Origin: Acidimicrobiia bacterium
GTDB lineage: Bacteria; Actinomycetota; Acidimicrobiia; Spongiisociales; UBA5794
Reading direction: 5' to 3'
DNA: 64,000 bases
Assembly: GCA_041393965.1 (NCBI GenBank)
Contig: JAWKJB010000001.1
Span: 248,001 to 312,000, forward strand
Shown: one piece after another, positions 43,550 through 50,947 of the stretch
Layout: every line of letters begins with the position of its first letter
Numbering within the stretch: the first letter of the stretch is position 1
Notes under the pieces: generated by a model
Told to the model about the DNA's origin: nothing
What the model saw: only the letters and a program-made list of their open reading frames with translations
Database searches by the model: none
Program-made: the position numbers and the translations under genes

Positions 43550-44419
43550 TCACTGCCATCGGGTCGGTCGGGTCCTGATCGTCTCCCAGCCGAGTTCGTC
43601 GCACATCGCGAGGAAGGCATCACGACGGACTCCCCGCCAACGCAGATCATCCAGCGATTCCGGGATGTCAGCGTCGGTTCGAAGCGTTGCGACCTTTCTG
43701 AACAGCAGCGCGTCGTCCATGTGGTCGTGCAGCGCCGCCGCCAGTCTCGCCGCTCCCCTCACCGAGACATCCCAGTCATCGACCGACGGCGGGATGTTCT
43801 CGATGTGTCGGTACCTGCCGAGCAGTGTCCCCGCCGACTTGGCGCCCCATCCCGGTAGGCCCGGGAAACCGTCGGCCGAGTCACCGACAAGCCCCAGATA
43901 GTCGGGAATCGATTCGGGAGCCACCCCGAACTTGGTCCGTACCGCATCGGCGTCGATGAATGTCTGGTTTCGGCGGTCATATCCAACGATCTTGGGGTTC
44001 CCGAACAGTTGCGCCATGTCCTTGTCAGGGCTCATGATGATCACCCGATCGACCTCGTCTACGAACTTCGCAGCGGCCGCTGCGAGCCCGTCGTCGGCTT
44101 CCTGTTCGATCATCGACCATACGGTCACACCGATTGCCTCCACGGCCCGCTCAGCGACAGGGAACTGCGCGTGCAACTCCGGTGGTGTCCCTTCTCCCGT
44201 CTTGTAGCCGTGGTACAGGTCGTTGCGAAACGACTCGATGACGGTGTCGAATGCCGCGCCGACATGGGTCACCTCACCGCTGTCGAGGAGGGTGAGCATG
44301 GACTGGACGAGTCCGTGCGTCGCCCCGATCTCCCAGCCTTCGGGAGTCTGGCGGGGAGGCGCGCCGAAATGGGCTCGGAACAGTTCATAGGTGCCGTCGA
44401 TCAGATGCAGGGTCGCCAC
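43550..44419 (-). CDS. 5'-3' exonuclease / flap endonuclease (Pol I N-terminal domain-like)
   Basis: The 289-residue protein is a stand-alone FEN-family nuclease: HLIDGTYELFRAHFG with the first metal Asp, VGAAFDTVIESFRNDLYHGYKTGEGTPPEL, EADDGLAAAAAKFV, IIMSPDKDMAQLF, DYLGLVGDSADGFPGLPGWGAKSAGTLLGRY (helix-hairpin-helix with metal Asp). It would process DNA flaps or RNA primers. I favour the GTG at 44419, since TACGGT ends seven bases before it; a GTG three codons upstream (44428) overlaps that hexamer. Divergent from the sulfurtransferase. Confidence 0.9.
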   Translation of the reverse strand: MATLHLIDGTYELFRAHFGAPPRQTPEGWEIGATHGLVQSMLTLLDSGEVTHVGAAFDTVIESFRNDLYHGYKTGEGTPPELHAQFPVAERAVEAIGVTVWSMIEQEADDGLAAAAAKFVDEVDRVIIMSPDKDMAQLFGNPKIVGYDRRNQTFIDADAVRTKFGVAPESIPDYLGLVGDSADGFPGLPGWGAKSAGTLLGRYRHIENIPPSVDDWDVSVRGAARLAAALHDHMDDALLFRKVATLRTDADIPESLDDLRWRGVRRDAFLAMCDELGWETIRTRPTRWQ

Positions 44420-44481
44420 GAGGGTCACCGTACCGTCACTGTCGCGGGTGCGTCGACCGTCCGACCTCTACGCTGGAGCGG
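44420..44481. promoter_or_regulatory. Divergent leaderless promoters (exonuclease / sulfurtransferase)
   Basis: TACGGT (44427-44432, reverse strand) ends seven bases before GTG 44419 and TACGCT (44469-44474) ends seven bases before GTG 44482. Neither gene has a Shine-Dalgarno sequence. Confidence 0.6.
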
Positions 44482-45306
44482 GTGCCGCTCATCACGACCG
44501 AAGAACTGCGAACTCGCCTCGGTGAGGATGATCTTGTCGTCGTCGACTGCCGCTGGTATCTCGATGAACCCGACCGAGGGCCAGCTGCCTACGCCGCCGC
44601 ACACATCCCGGGGGCCGTGCATGCCGACCTCGATCACGACCTGTCACAAGCCGGTGGGCCCGGTCGGCACCCACTCCCCGATCCCGCCACCTTCGACGCG
44701 ACCCTCGGTCGGCTCGGAATCGGTCCCGCAAGCACCGTCGTGGCATACGACGATGCCGGAGGGGCGGTCGCTGCCCGTTTGTGGTGGATGCTCACCGACC
44801 AAGGACACGGCGCAGCATTCGTCCTCGACGGTGGACTTCCGGCGTGGGTCGACAGCGGTGGGCCCGTCACCGACGATGTCCCCGATCCGGGCACGGGTAC
44901 CGCGAACATCGCAACCCGATCGTGGGGCGGCGTCGTGACCATCGACGAAGTCGAGCATCTCCCTCGAGGCACGGTTCTCATCGACGCTCGCGACCCTGAG
45001 CGGTACCGTGGCGAGAACGAACCGGTCGATCCCAAAGCCGGCCACATCCCCGGAGCGATCAACCTGCCGCTCGTCGGCAACCTCACCGACGACCGGTTCA
45101 ACACGCCGGCCACCATCACGGCGCGTTTCGCCGCGGCGACGGGGGCGTCGTCCAACATCATCGTCCACTGCGGGTCGGGGGTTACGGCATGTCACCTCAT
45201 CCTCGCCGCGACCGTCGCGGGATTGCCGCGGCCGCGACTGTTTGTCGGATCGTGGAGCGAGTGGTCGAACACCGATCGTCCGGTCGCGATCGGGCCAGCT
45301 CCCTAG
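44482..45306 (+). CDS. sseA: 3-Mercaptopyruvate/thiosulfate sulfurtransferase
   Basis: The 274-residue protein has two rhodanese domains. The first (VVDCRWYLDEPDRGPAAYAAAHIPGAVHADLD) lacks the cysteine and is structural; the second carries Cys230 in the loop VHCGSGVTACH. CGSGVTA is the loop form of mercaptopyruvate sulfurtransferases rather than the CRKGVT of true rhodaneses. It would move sulfur from 3-mercaptopyruvate to cyanide, thioredoxin or another thiol acceptor. The GTG start fits the leaderless pattern. Some FdhD systems need a sulfur donor, but this gene is not next to fdhD. Confidence 0.9.
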   Translation: MPLITTEELRTRLGEDDLVVVDCRWYLDEPDRGPAAYAAAHIPGAVHADLDHDLSQAGGPGRHPLPDPATFDATLGRLGIGPASTVVAYDDAGGAVAARLWWMLTDQGHGAAFVLDGGLPAWVDSGGPVTDDVPDPGTGTANIATRSWGGVVTIDEVEHLPRGTVLIDARDPERYRGENEPVDPKAGHIPGAINLPLVGNLTDDRFNTPATITARFAAATGASSNIIVHCGSGVTACHLILAATVAGLPRPRLFVGSWSEWSNTDRPVAIGPAP

Positions 45307-45405
45307 TCGCACCGGCAAGCCGGGCTTGACGATGCCCGTGAGGCGTCGGGATGCCTGTGGATCCGCAATCACCCGTAGGCTCAGGCGTTTGGAGGACCCT
45401 GACAC

Positions 45406-46650
45406 TTGAACGCCGCCCGTGACCTCATCCAATCGAAGCTGAGCCGTCTCGAATTCACACTGATGCTGTCGATGTCGATGGCCGTCGCCGCATTGGCCGT
45501 CGACATCATCCTGCCGGCGATGGGGGAACTACGCACGGCGTTCGGCCTGCCCGCAGACTCGAACGATGTCGCGGCTGTCGTCACCTTCTTCTTTGCAGGG
45601 CTCGCGATCGGCCAAGGGGTGTGGGGAATCGTGTCGGATGCGCTTGGGCGCAAGCGCGTCCTGTACATCTCACTCGCTGTCTACATCTGCTCCGCGCTCG
45701 CGTCCGCCGTCGCTCCGAGCCTCGTCACACTCCTCGTTGTTCGTTTCGTGTGGGGCTTCGGGGCGGCGGGCCCCCAGACCATGGCGCGCTCCGTCGTCAG
45801 GGACACCTACGAAGGCGCGGCAATGGCAAGGGCGCTGTCGTTCATCATGGCCGTGTTCGTGCTCGTGCCGATCGTGGCGCCGACGCTCGGGACCGCTGTG
45901 CTCCTCGTCGGATCGTGGCCGTGGATCTTCGTCTCCACGGCCGTGTTCGGTGTCGGGATCGCCGTCTGGACGCTGCGTCTGCCAGAGACGCTTCCACCGC
46001 CCGAGCGGGTTCCGTTGCGCTTCGGCCGTCTCATGGGCGCAGCTCGCATCGTCGTGTCCAATCCGATCACGATGCGGTACACACTGGCGCAGACGGCCGT
46101 GTTCGGCTTCTTCCAGTCGTACCTTGCATCATCACAGCTGATCATTGAGGACATCTTCGACCTCGACGCCTGGTTTCCGCTCATCTTCGGGTTGACGGCG
46201 GTGCTGATGGGTGCGGCCCTTCTGTCCAACACAAGGCTCGTCCACATCTACGAGCTTCGGCCGCTCCTCCGAACCATCTTCGGGGCCTACCTCGTCGCGG
46301 GACTCGTCTTCGCCGTTGTGATCGTCGCATCCGGCGGACACCCCGGGTTTGCGGTGTTCATCGCAACTCTGCTTCCGATCCTCGTGGCCCAGAGCCTGCT
46401 GATCCCGAACCTCAACGCGATCGCGATGATCCCGATGGGTGCGGTAGCCGGGTCCGCAGCCGCCATCATCGGGATGACCTCCACACTCGGCGGCGCGATC
46501 ATCGGAGCATCGATCGACGCGCTCTACGACGGATCCCTGATCCCCTTCGGGATCGCAGCTGCCGCCACAGGGATCGCCTCATACCTGTTCATGCTGTGGG
46601 CCGACAAGGCATACCGGGCACAGGAAGGCGTGCAGGTTTCCGCTGGCTAG
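45406..46650 (+). CDS. MFS drug-resistance transporter, Bcr/CflA type
   Basis: The 414-residue protein has twelve spans and the Bcr/CflA pattern: VDIILPAMGELRTAFGLPADSNDVAAVVTFFFAGLAIGQGVWGIVSDALGRKRVLYISL and RFVWGFGAAGPQTMARSVVRDTYEGAAMARALSFIM. It is likely a drug/H+ antiporter. The start is a TTG, with GGAGGA nine bases upstream; a TAGGCT hexamer (45375-45380) would give a leader of about 18 bases. It ends with TAG that shares the bases CTAG with the stop of the convergent fhs gene. Confidence 0.88.
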   Translation: MNAARDLIQSKLSRLEFTLMLSMSMAVAALAVDIILPAMGELRTAFGLPADSNDVAAVVTFFFAGLAIGQGVWGIVSDALGRKRVLYISLAVYICSALASAVAPSLVTLLVVRFVWGFGAAGPQTMARSVVRDTYEGAAMARALSFIMAVFVLVPIVAPTLGTAVLLVGSWPWIFVSTAVFGVGIAVWTLRLPETLPPPERVPLRFGRLMGAARIVVSNPITMRYTLAQTAVFGFFQSYLASSQLIIEDIFDLDAWFPLIFGLTAVLMGAALLSNTRLVHIYELRPLLRTIFGAYLVAGLVFAVVIVASGGHPGFAVFIATLLPILVAQSLLIPNLNAIAMIPMGAVAGSAAAIIGMTSTLGGAIIGASIDALYDGSLIPFGIAAAATGIASYLFMLWADKAYRAQEGVQVSAG

Positions 46651-48335
46651 CTCAGCCCGACGATCTCCCCGTCGGCATCGATGTCGATGCTGTGGGCCGC
46701 GGGATGCGCGCCAAGTCCAGGCATGCGATTGATGGTCCCGGTCAGCGGCAGTATGAAGCCAGCGCCTGCAACGAGATGGACCTCCCGCACCGGGAGGGTC
46801 CAACCGGTCGGCGCCCCGAGCAACGAAGCATCGTGACTGAACGAATACTGGGTCTTTGCCATGCAGATCGGCAGATGCCCATAGCCGAGGTCCTCGAACT
46901 TCGCGAGTTCCCGGCGTGCCTTCATGTCGTACTCGACATCGTCCGCCCCGTAGACCTTCGTGGCGATCGTCCTGATCTTGTCGGCAAGGGGCATCTCGGT
47001 CGGGTATAGCATCTTGAAGTCCGATCCTGCGGCCGCGGCGTCCCTGACCGCCTCGGCGAGGTCGGTCATGCCGTCCGCGCCTCCCGCGTGGGGAGAGGCA
47101 ACGGCCCACGCCACACCCTCCTCCTCGCAGACCGCAGCGATCGCCTTGCGTTCGCTGTCATGGTCGGTTGGGAACGAGTTGATTGCAACGACCGGTGTCA
47201 CGCCGTGGAGACGAACATTCGCGATGTGGCGTCGCAGGTTGTCGGCCCCGTCGAGGACATCGTCCGGGCTCTCACGAACCATCGCGTCCGGGAGGGGCTG
47301 ACCGCCCCTGACCACGAAGCGGCCCGTGTTGTACTTGAGCGCCCTGACCGTCGTGACGACAACCGCTACATCCGGCTCGAGCCCGGATGCCCTGCACTTG
47401 AGGTTGAAGAACTTCTCGGCGCCGATATCTGACCCGAACCCGGCCTCGGTGATGAGAAAGTCGCCTGCCCGGATCCCGACCTGGTCTGCGACGATCGACG
47501 AGTTCCCGTGGGCGATGTTGGCAAATGGTCCCGTGTGGATGAGGGCGGGAGTGCCCTCAAGGGTCTGGAGGAGGTTGGGATTGAGAGCCTCCTTGAGAAG
47601 CACCGCCATCGGTCCGGCACCGCGCATGTCCTCCGCGGTGATCGGCAGATTGTGGCGGTTGTAGCCGATCACGATTCGCCCGAGCCGTTCCCGAAGATCC
47701 TGAAGACTCCTTGCCATTCCGAGGACGGCCATGAGCTCGGAGGCAGCCGTGATGTCGAATCCCGTCTCGCGCGGAATGCCATCGAGCGACTTTCCGAGAC
47801 CGACGACGATGTTGCGAAGCGCACGATCGTTGACATCCATCACTCGCCGCCAGGTGACACGCTTGATCCCGATCGAGAGCTGGTTCCCCTGGTAGATGTG
47901 GTTGTCGATCAAGGCGGCAAGCATGTTGTTCGCTGCGGTCACAGCGTGGAAATCACCGGTGAGGTGGAGATTCATCTCCTCCATCGGGATCACCTGGGAG
48001 TATCCACCGCCCGCTGCCCCACCTTTGATGCCGAAGGTGGGACCAAGGGATGGCTGGCGCAAGGTGAGCACCGCTTGTTCGCCGATTCGCTTGAACCCCT
48101 GCGCGAGCCCAACGGACATGGTGGTCTTGCCCTCGCCGAAAGGGGTGGGGCTGGTTGCGGTGACAAGCACATACTTGGCCCGCGGAGGCCCCATCGCCTC
48201 GACAGCGGCGATGTCGATCTTGCCAAGGCCGCGCCCGCGCTGTTCGACGAACTCCCGCGGGACCTCCATGTCGGCTGCGACATCGACGATCGGCCGCGGC
48301 TCGACTGATCGGGCAATCTCGAGATCGGTTGGCAT
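46647..48335 (-). CDS. fhs: Formate--tetrahydrofolate ligase
   Basis: The 562-residue enzyme activates formate to 10-formyl-tetrahydrofolate with ATP. Motifs are the P-loop TPFGEGKTTMSVGLAQGF, RQPSLGPTFGIKGGAAGGGYSQVIPMEEMNLHLTGD, DITAASELMAVL, and the C-terminal MPGLGAHPAAHSIDID. Length is the family norm (about 556). ATG 48335 follows TATCGT with six bases; the 21 codons further upstream overlap the mobA promoter. It stands next to molybdenum-cofactor and formate dehydrogenase genes, so it joins formate oxidation with one-carbon metabolism. Stops of fhs and the MFS gene overlap. Confidence 0.96.
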   Translation of the reverse strand: MPTDLEIARSVEPRPIVDVAADMEVPREFVEQRGRGLGKIDIAAVEAMGPPRAKYVLVTATSPTPFGEGKTTMSVGLAQGFKRIGEQAVLTLRQPSLGPTFGIKGGAAGGGYSQVIPMEEMNLHLTGDFHAVTAANNMLAALIDNHIYQGNQLSIGIKRVTWRRVMDVNDRALRNIVVGLGKSLDGIPRETGFDITAASELMAVLGMARSLQDLRERLGRIVIGYNRHNLPITAEDMRGAGPMAVLLKEALNPNLLQTLEGTPALIHTGPFANIAHGNSSIVADQVGIRAGDFLITEAGFGSDIGAEKFFNLKCRASGLEPDVAVVVTTVRALKYNTGRFVVRGGQPLPDAMVRESPDDVLDGADNLRRHIANVRLHGVTPVVAINSFPTDHDSERKAIAAVCEEEGVAWAVASPHAGGADGMTDLAEAVRDAAAAGSDFKMLYPTEMPLADKIRTIATKVYGADDVEYDMKARRELAKFEDLGYGHLPICMAKTQYSFSHDASLLGAPTGWTLPVREVHLVAGAGFILPLTGTINRMPGLGAHPAAHSIDIDADGEIVGLS

Positions 48336-48386
48336 GTCGGGACGATACGCCATCCGCGCATGGAATCGGCGTTGTAGCCTCTGCGG
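48336..48386. promoter_or_regulatory. Divergent leaderless promoters (fhs / mobA)
   Basis: The 51-base gap holds TATCGT six bases before the fhs ATG (48335, reverse strand) and TAGCCT (48375-48380) six bases before the mobA ATG (48387). No ribosome sites are seen. Confidence 0.55.
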
Positions 48387-48950
48387 ATGATCACCCACAC
48401 CGTCGGTGCGGTCCTTGCAGGCGGAAGCGGATCCCGTATGGGTTCACCCAAGACCGAACTCGAGTACCTCGGCGTGCCGTTCGTCGATCATGTGATCGCG
48501 ACGCTGTCCCTCGTGCTCGACGAAGTGGTTCTGTGCGGTGGAACCGACCGGGGCTCCATCCGGTCCCTCAAGGACCCCATTGCTGACGGCGGACCACTCG
48601 CGGGCATCCTCGCAGCCCTTCACCACGCAGCGGGCAGACCCGTGACGGTTGTCCCTGTCGACATGCCCCTCATCACGGTCGACCTCATCGAACGCCTCGC
48701 CGACCCCGAGATCGAGCCCGACGCGGCGAGGGTGGCATCGGACGGGACCACGGTGCAACCCCTGTGCGCAACCTACGGAGGCGGTCTCGCTGCGATGATC
48801 GAGCATCGCCTCGCCGCCGGCCGCAGATCAGTTCTCGGGTTCGTGGACGAGATCGGCCCGGTTGAGTACATCATTGCCGATCGCCATACGCTGACGAATG
48901 TCAACACACCGCAGGAGTACGCCGAACTCACCGGGGGTGCCGTTCCATGA
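48387..48950 (+). CDS. mobA: Molybdenum cofactor guanylyltransferase
   Basis: The 187-residue protein has the MobA nucleotide-binding start AVLAGGSGSRMGSPKTELEYLGVPFVDHV, VPVDMPLIT with the metal Asp, and a late NVNTPQEY. It attaches GMP to molybdopterin to make the bis-MGD form that formate dehydrogenase uses, which fits the neighbourhood. It overlaps the next small gene by four bases (ATGA). Confidence 0.92.
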   Translation: MITHTVGAVLAGGSGSRMGSPKTELEYLGVPFVDHVIATLSLVLDEVVLCGGTDRGSIRSLKDPIADGGPLAGILAALHHAAGRPVTVVPVDMPLITVDLIERLADPEIEPDAARVASDGTTVQPLCATYGGGLAAMIEHRLAAGRRSVLGFVDEIGPVEYIIADRHTLTNVNTPQEYAELTGGAVP

Positions 48951-49240
48951 AGGTCCGACTTGCCGACGGCGAGATGCGTGTCCGGCTCTCGACTGTCGAA
49001 ATCGCCGGACTGCTCGAAGGCGGCGAGGCAACCGTCGCTGTCGGGGACACGGTCTTGGTTGCCGTACGGACCACTGACGACGCCGAGGCTCGACTCACCG
49101 CGGATCTGGGGCGTATCTCGATCGATCTCCCTCGTTCAAAGATGCAGTCACCGGGGCCCGATGGGCCCCTGATCCACCAGTTCTCAGAGCAGGGAGCAGC
49201 CGTTGTCGTGGAACTCGATCTGGGCCGTCGACCGCGCTGA
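48947..49240 (+). CDS. Small hypothetical protein coupled to mobA
   Basis: The 97-residue product starts MKVRLADGEMRVRLSTVEIAGLLEGGEA and looks like an all-beta fold with alternating charged and hydrophobic residues; a second half has ISIDLPRSKMQ and AVVVELDLG. I do not recognise a named family with confidence. It starts inside the mobA stop (ATGA) and ends nine bases before the convergent fdhD stop. Its coupling to mobA suggests a role in molybdenum cofactor handling or in formate dehydrogenase assembly. Confidence 0.65.
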   Translation: MKVRLADGEMRVRLSTVEIAGLLEGGEATVAVGDTVLVAVRTTDDAEARLTADLGRISIDLPRSKMQSPGPDGPLIHQFSEQGAAVVVELDLGRRPR

Positions 49241-49248
49241 GGCGACCG

Positions 49249-50037
49249 TCAGGAGGTCTCGACCCGCTCGGCGCCGGTGTAGAGGTTGAACCCGTCGTCC
49301 CGTACGAAGCCGATGACGGTCATCCCGGCTTCGCGTCCGAGTTCGATCGCGAGCGACGATGCCCCCGAGATCCCTGCCACGATCGGGATCCCGACAACCG
49401 CCGCCTTCTGGGTGATCTCGAACCCGATCCTTCCCGAAACGACGAGGATGAGTTCAGACGGCGGCCACGCACCCGATGCGAGCACACCCACGACCTTGTC
49501 GACAGCGTTGTGCCTTCCCACATCCTCCTCGAGTGCGAGCAGCGTGCCGTCGGCAAGAACGGCCGCGGCAGCGTGAAGGCTCCCGGTTTCGTCGAATTGG
49601 CGTTGGTGGTCTCGCATCTTCCCCGGAAGCGAGGTCACGAACGACGGTGGGACCGTCGGACCGGAAGGAGGTGTGCGCCGCGCAATCATCACCGATTCGA
49701 TCGATGCTTTGCCACACACACCACACGACGACGAGACAAACATGTTTCGCCGGAACTGCTCGGGATCGATGATGACCCCGTCAGCGAGCTCGATGTCGTA
49801 TCGATCTCCTGACGCTGTGTCCTCAACCGGATGGATGGAGGCGACCTCGTCGGGTTCGATCACGATCCCTTCGGTGAGCAGGAAGCCGAGTCCGAGCGGT
49901 GCATCCCTGCCCGGTGTTCGCATGAGCACGGCGATCGGAACCCCGCCGATCCGGTACTCGACGGGTCCTTCGACCGTCAAGACATCCTCACGGCCCGACC
50001 ACTGGCCACCGGAATGCCGCAGCGTGGACCACCGCAT
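49249..50037 (-). CDS. fdhD: Formate dehydrogenase accessory sulfurtransferase
   Basis: The 262-residue protein matches FdhD, which carries sulfur from a cysteine desulfurase to the molybdenum centre and is needed for formate dehydrogenase activity. The conserved loop is SSSCGVCGKASI with Cys105 and Cys108. FLLTEGI, EEDVGRHNAVDKVVG and VSGRIGFEITQKAAVVGIPIVAGISGASSLA are further family markers. GGAGGAG eight bases before ATG 50037 decides the start; two in-frame ATGs upstream (50073, 50106) lie in or overlap the end of the iron-sulfur subunit gene. Last gene of the formate dehydrogenase operon. Confidence 0.95.
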   Translation of the reverse strand: MRWSTLRHSGGQWSGREDVLTVEGPVEYRIGGVPIAVLMRTPGRDAPLGLGFLLTEGIVIEPDEVASIHPVEDTASGDRYDIELADGVIIDPEQFRRNMFVSSSCGVCGKASIESVMIARRTPPSGPTVPPSFVTSLPGKMRDHQRQFDETGSLHAAAAVLADGTLLALEEDVGRHNAVDKVVGVLASGAWPPSELILVVSGRIGFEITQKAAVVGIPIVAGISGASSLAIELGREAGMTVIGFVRDDGFNLYTGAERVETS

Positions 50038-50065
50038 GGTGCCGGCTCCTCCGTCCGGACGGTGA

Positions 50066-50947
50066 TCATGCATCGGGTTCAGGGCCTCCGATTCCCGACT
50101 GGACATACTCCCACCCGAAACGACCCTTGATGCACAGATGGCCGCTCGTGATGTGGTGGTCCATCGGGGAAGTGACCTTCACGATCCGATTGTCCTGCAC
50201 ATGCAGCTCGAGGTTGCAGCCAACGCCGCAGAAGCTGCAGACGGTGGTTTGGACCGTCTGGGCATCCTCGTCCCAGGTGCCCGCTGCACGCATGTCGTAT
50301 TCCGTCTTGACCATCAGGGCGCCCGATGGGCACACGCCCACACAGTTGCCGCAGTACACGCACGCCGAGTCGGGGAGGACGATGTCGTACTCGGTTGAGA
50401 TGGTCGCCGCAAGGCCCCGCCCTGCAACATCGATCGCGAAGGTGTTCTGCGCATCGGGGCCGCAGGCTGCAACACATCGGAAGCACATGATGCACTTGTC
50501 GTAGTCCCGGATGTAGAGATCGTCTTCGATCTTGACGGCGCGCCGCATGCGTTCCGAGGTGTCGAACAGATCTCCGTCGACCCCGTAGCGTTCCATGAAC
50601 ATCGCCGTCTCGTCGTTCACGAGGGAGAGATCGACGCTCGACGCCAGCAGCTCGTACACCATCGTGCGCGTCGCGACCACCCGTTCGGATTCGGTCGCAA
50701 CCTCCATCCCTTCGGCAACGGTGCGAGAGCATGCAGGGACGAGCGTTCGTGATCCGCTGACCTCCACAACACAGACCCGGCACGAGTTGAACGGTTTGAG
50801 GGTTTCGAGGTAGCACAGGGTCGGGACCGCGATCCCTGTCTCGTTGCATACCTCGAGGATGGTGGATCCGGCAGCCACCGTGTACCCGCGCCCGTCGATC
50901 GTGATCGCCACCTCCGGCTTGCGTGATCCGATGGTTGCGTCACGCAT
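50066..50947 (-). CDS. Formate dehydrogenase iron-sulfur subunit: HoxU/NuoG-like N-terminus plus the molybdenum-proximal 4Fe-4S domain
   Basis: The 293-residue protein carries a plant-type 2Fe-2S domain (Cys45, 56, 59, 73), two bacterial ferredoxin 4Fe-4S sets (152/155/158/162 and 196/199/202/206), and at the C-terminus a complete Fe4S4 domain of molybdopterin oxidoreductases (Cys237/240/244/272: VCSFCGVGCNL, HLCIKGRFGWEYV). In FdsA/FdhF-type enzymes all of this is the N-terminal third of the catalytic chain; here it is a separate gene that stops right after GRFGWEYVQS. The His-Cys3 cluster normally between the 2Fe-2S and ferredoxin domains is missing. Its ATG overlaps the NuoEF fusion gene by eight bases. 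Confidence 0.9.
   Translation of the reverse strand: MRDATIGSRKPEVAITIDGRGYTVAAGSTILEVCNETGIAVPTLCYLETLKPFNSCRVCVVEVSGSRTLVPACSRTVAEGMEVATESERVVATRTMVYELLASSVDLSLVNDETAMFMERYGVDGDLFDTSERMRRAVKIEDDLYIRDYDKCIMCFRCVAACGPDAQNTFAIDVAGRGLAATISTEYDIVLPDSACVYCGNCVGVCPSGALMVKTEYDMRAAGTWDEDAQTVQTTVCSFCGVGCNLELHVQDNRIVKVTSPMDHHITSGHLCIKGRFGWEYVQSGIGGPEPDA

Noticed and set aside
45312..45345. CAAGCC-G-GGCTTG hairpin after the sulfurtransferase gene.
   Set aside because: The loop is a single base and no T-run follows, so a working terminator could not be supported.
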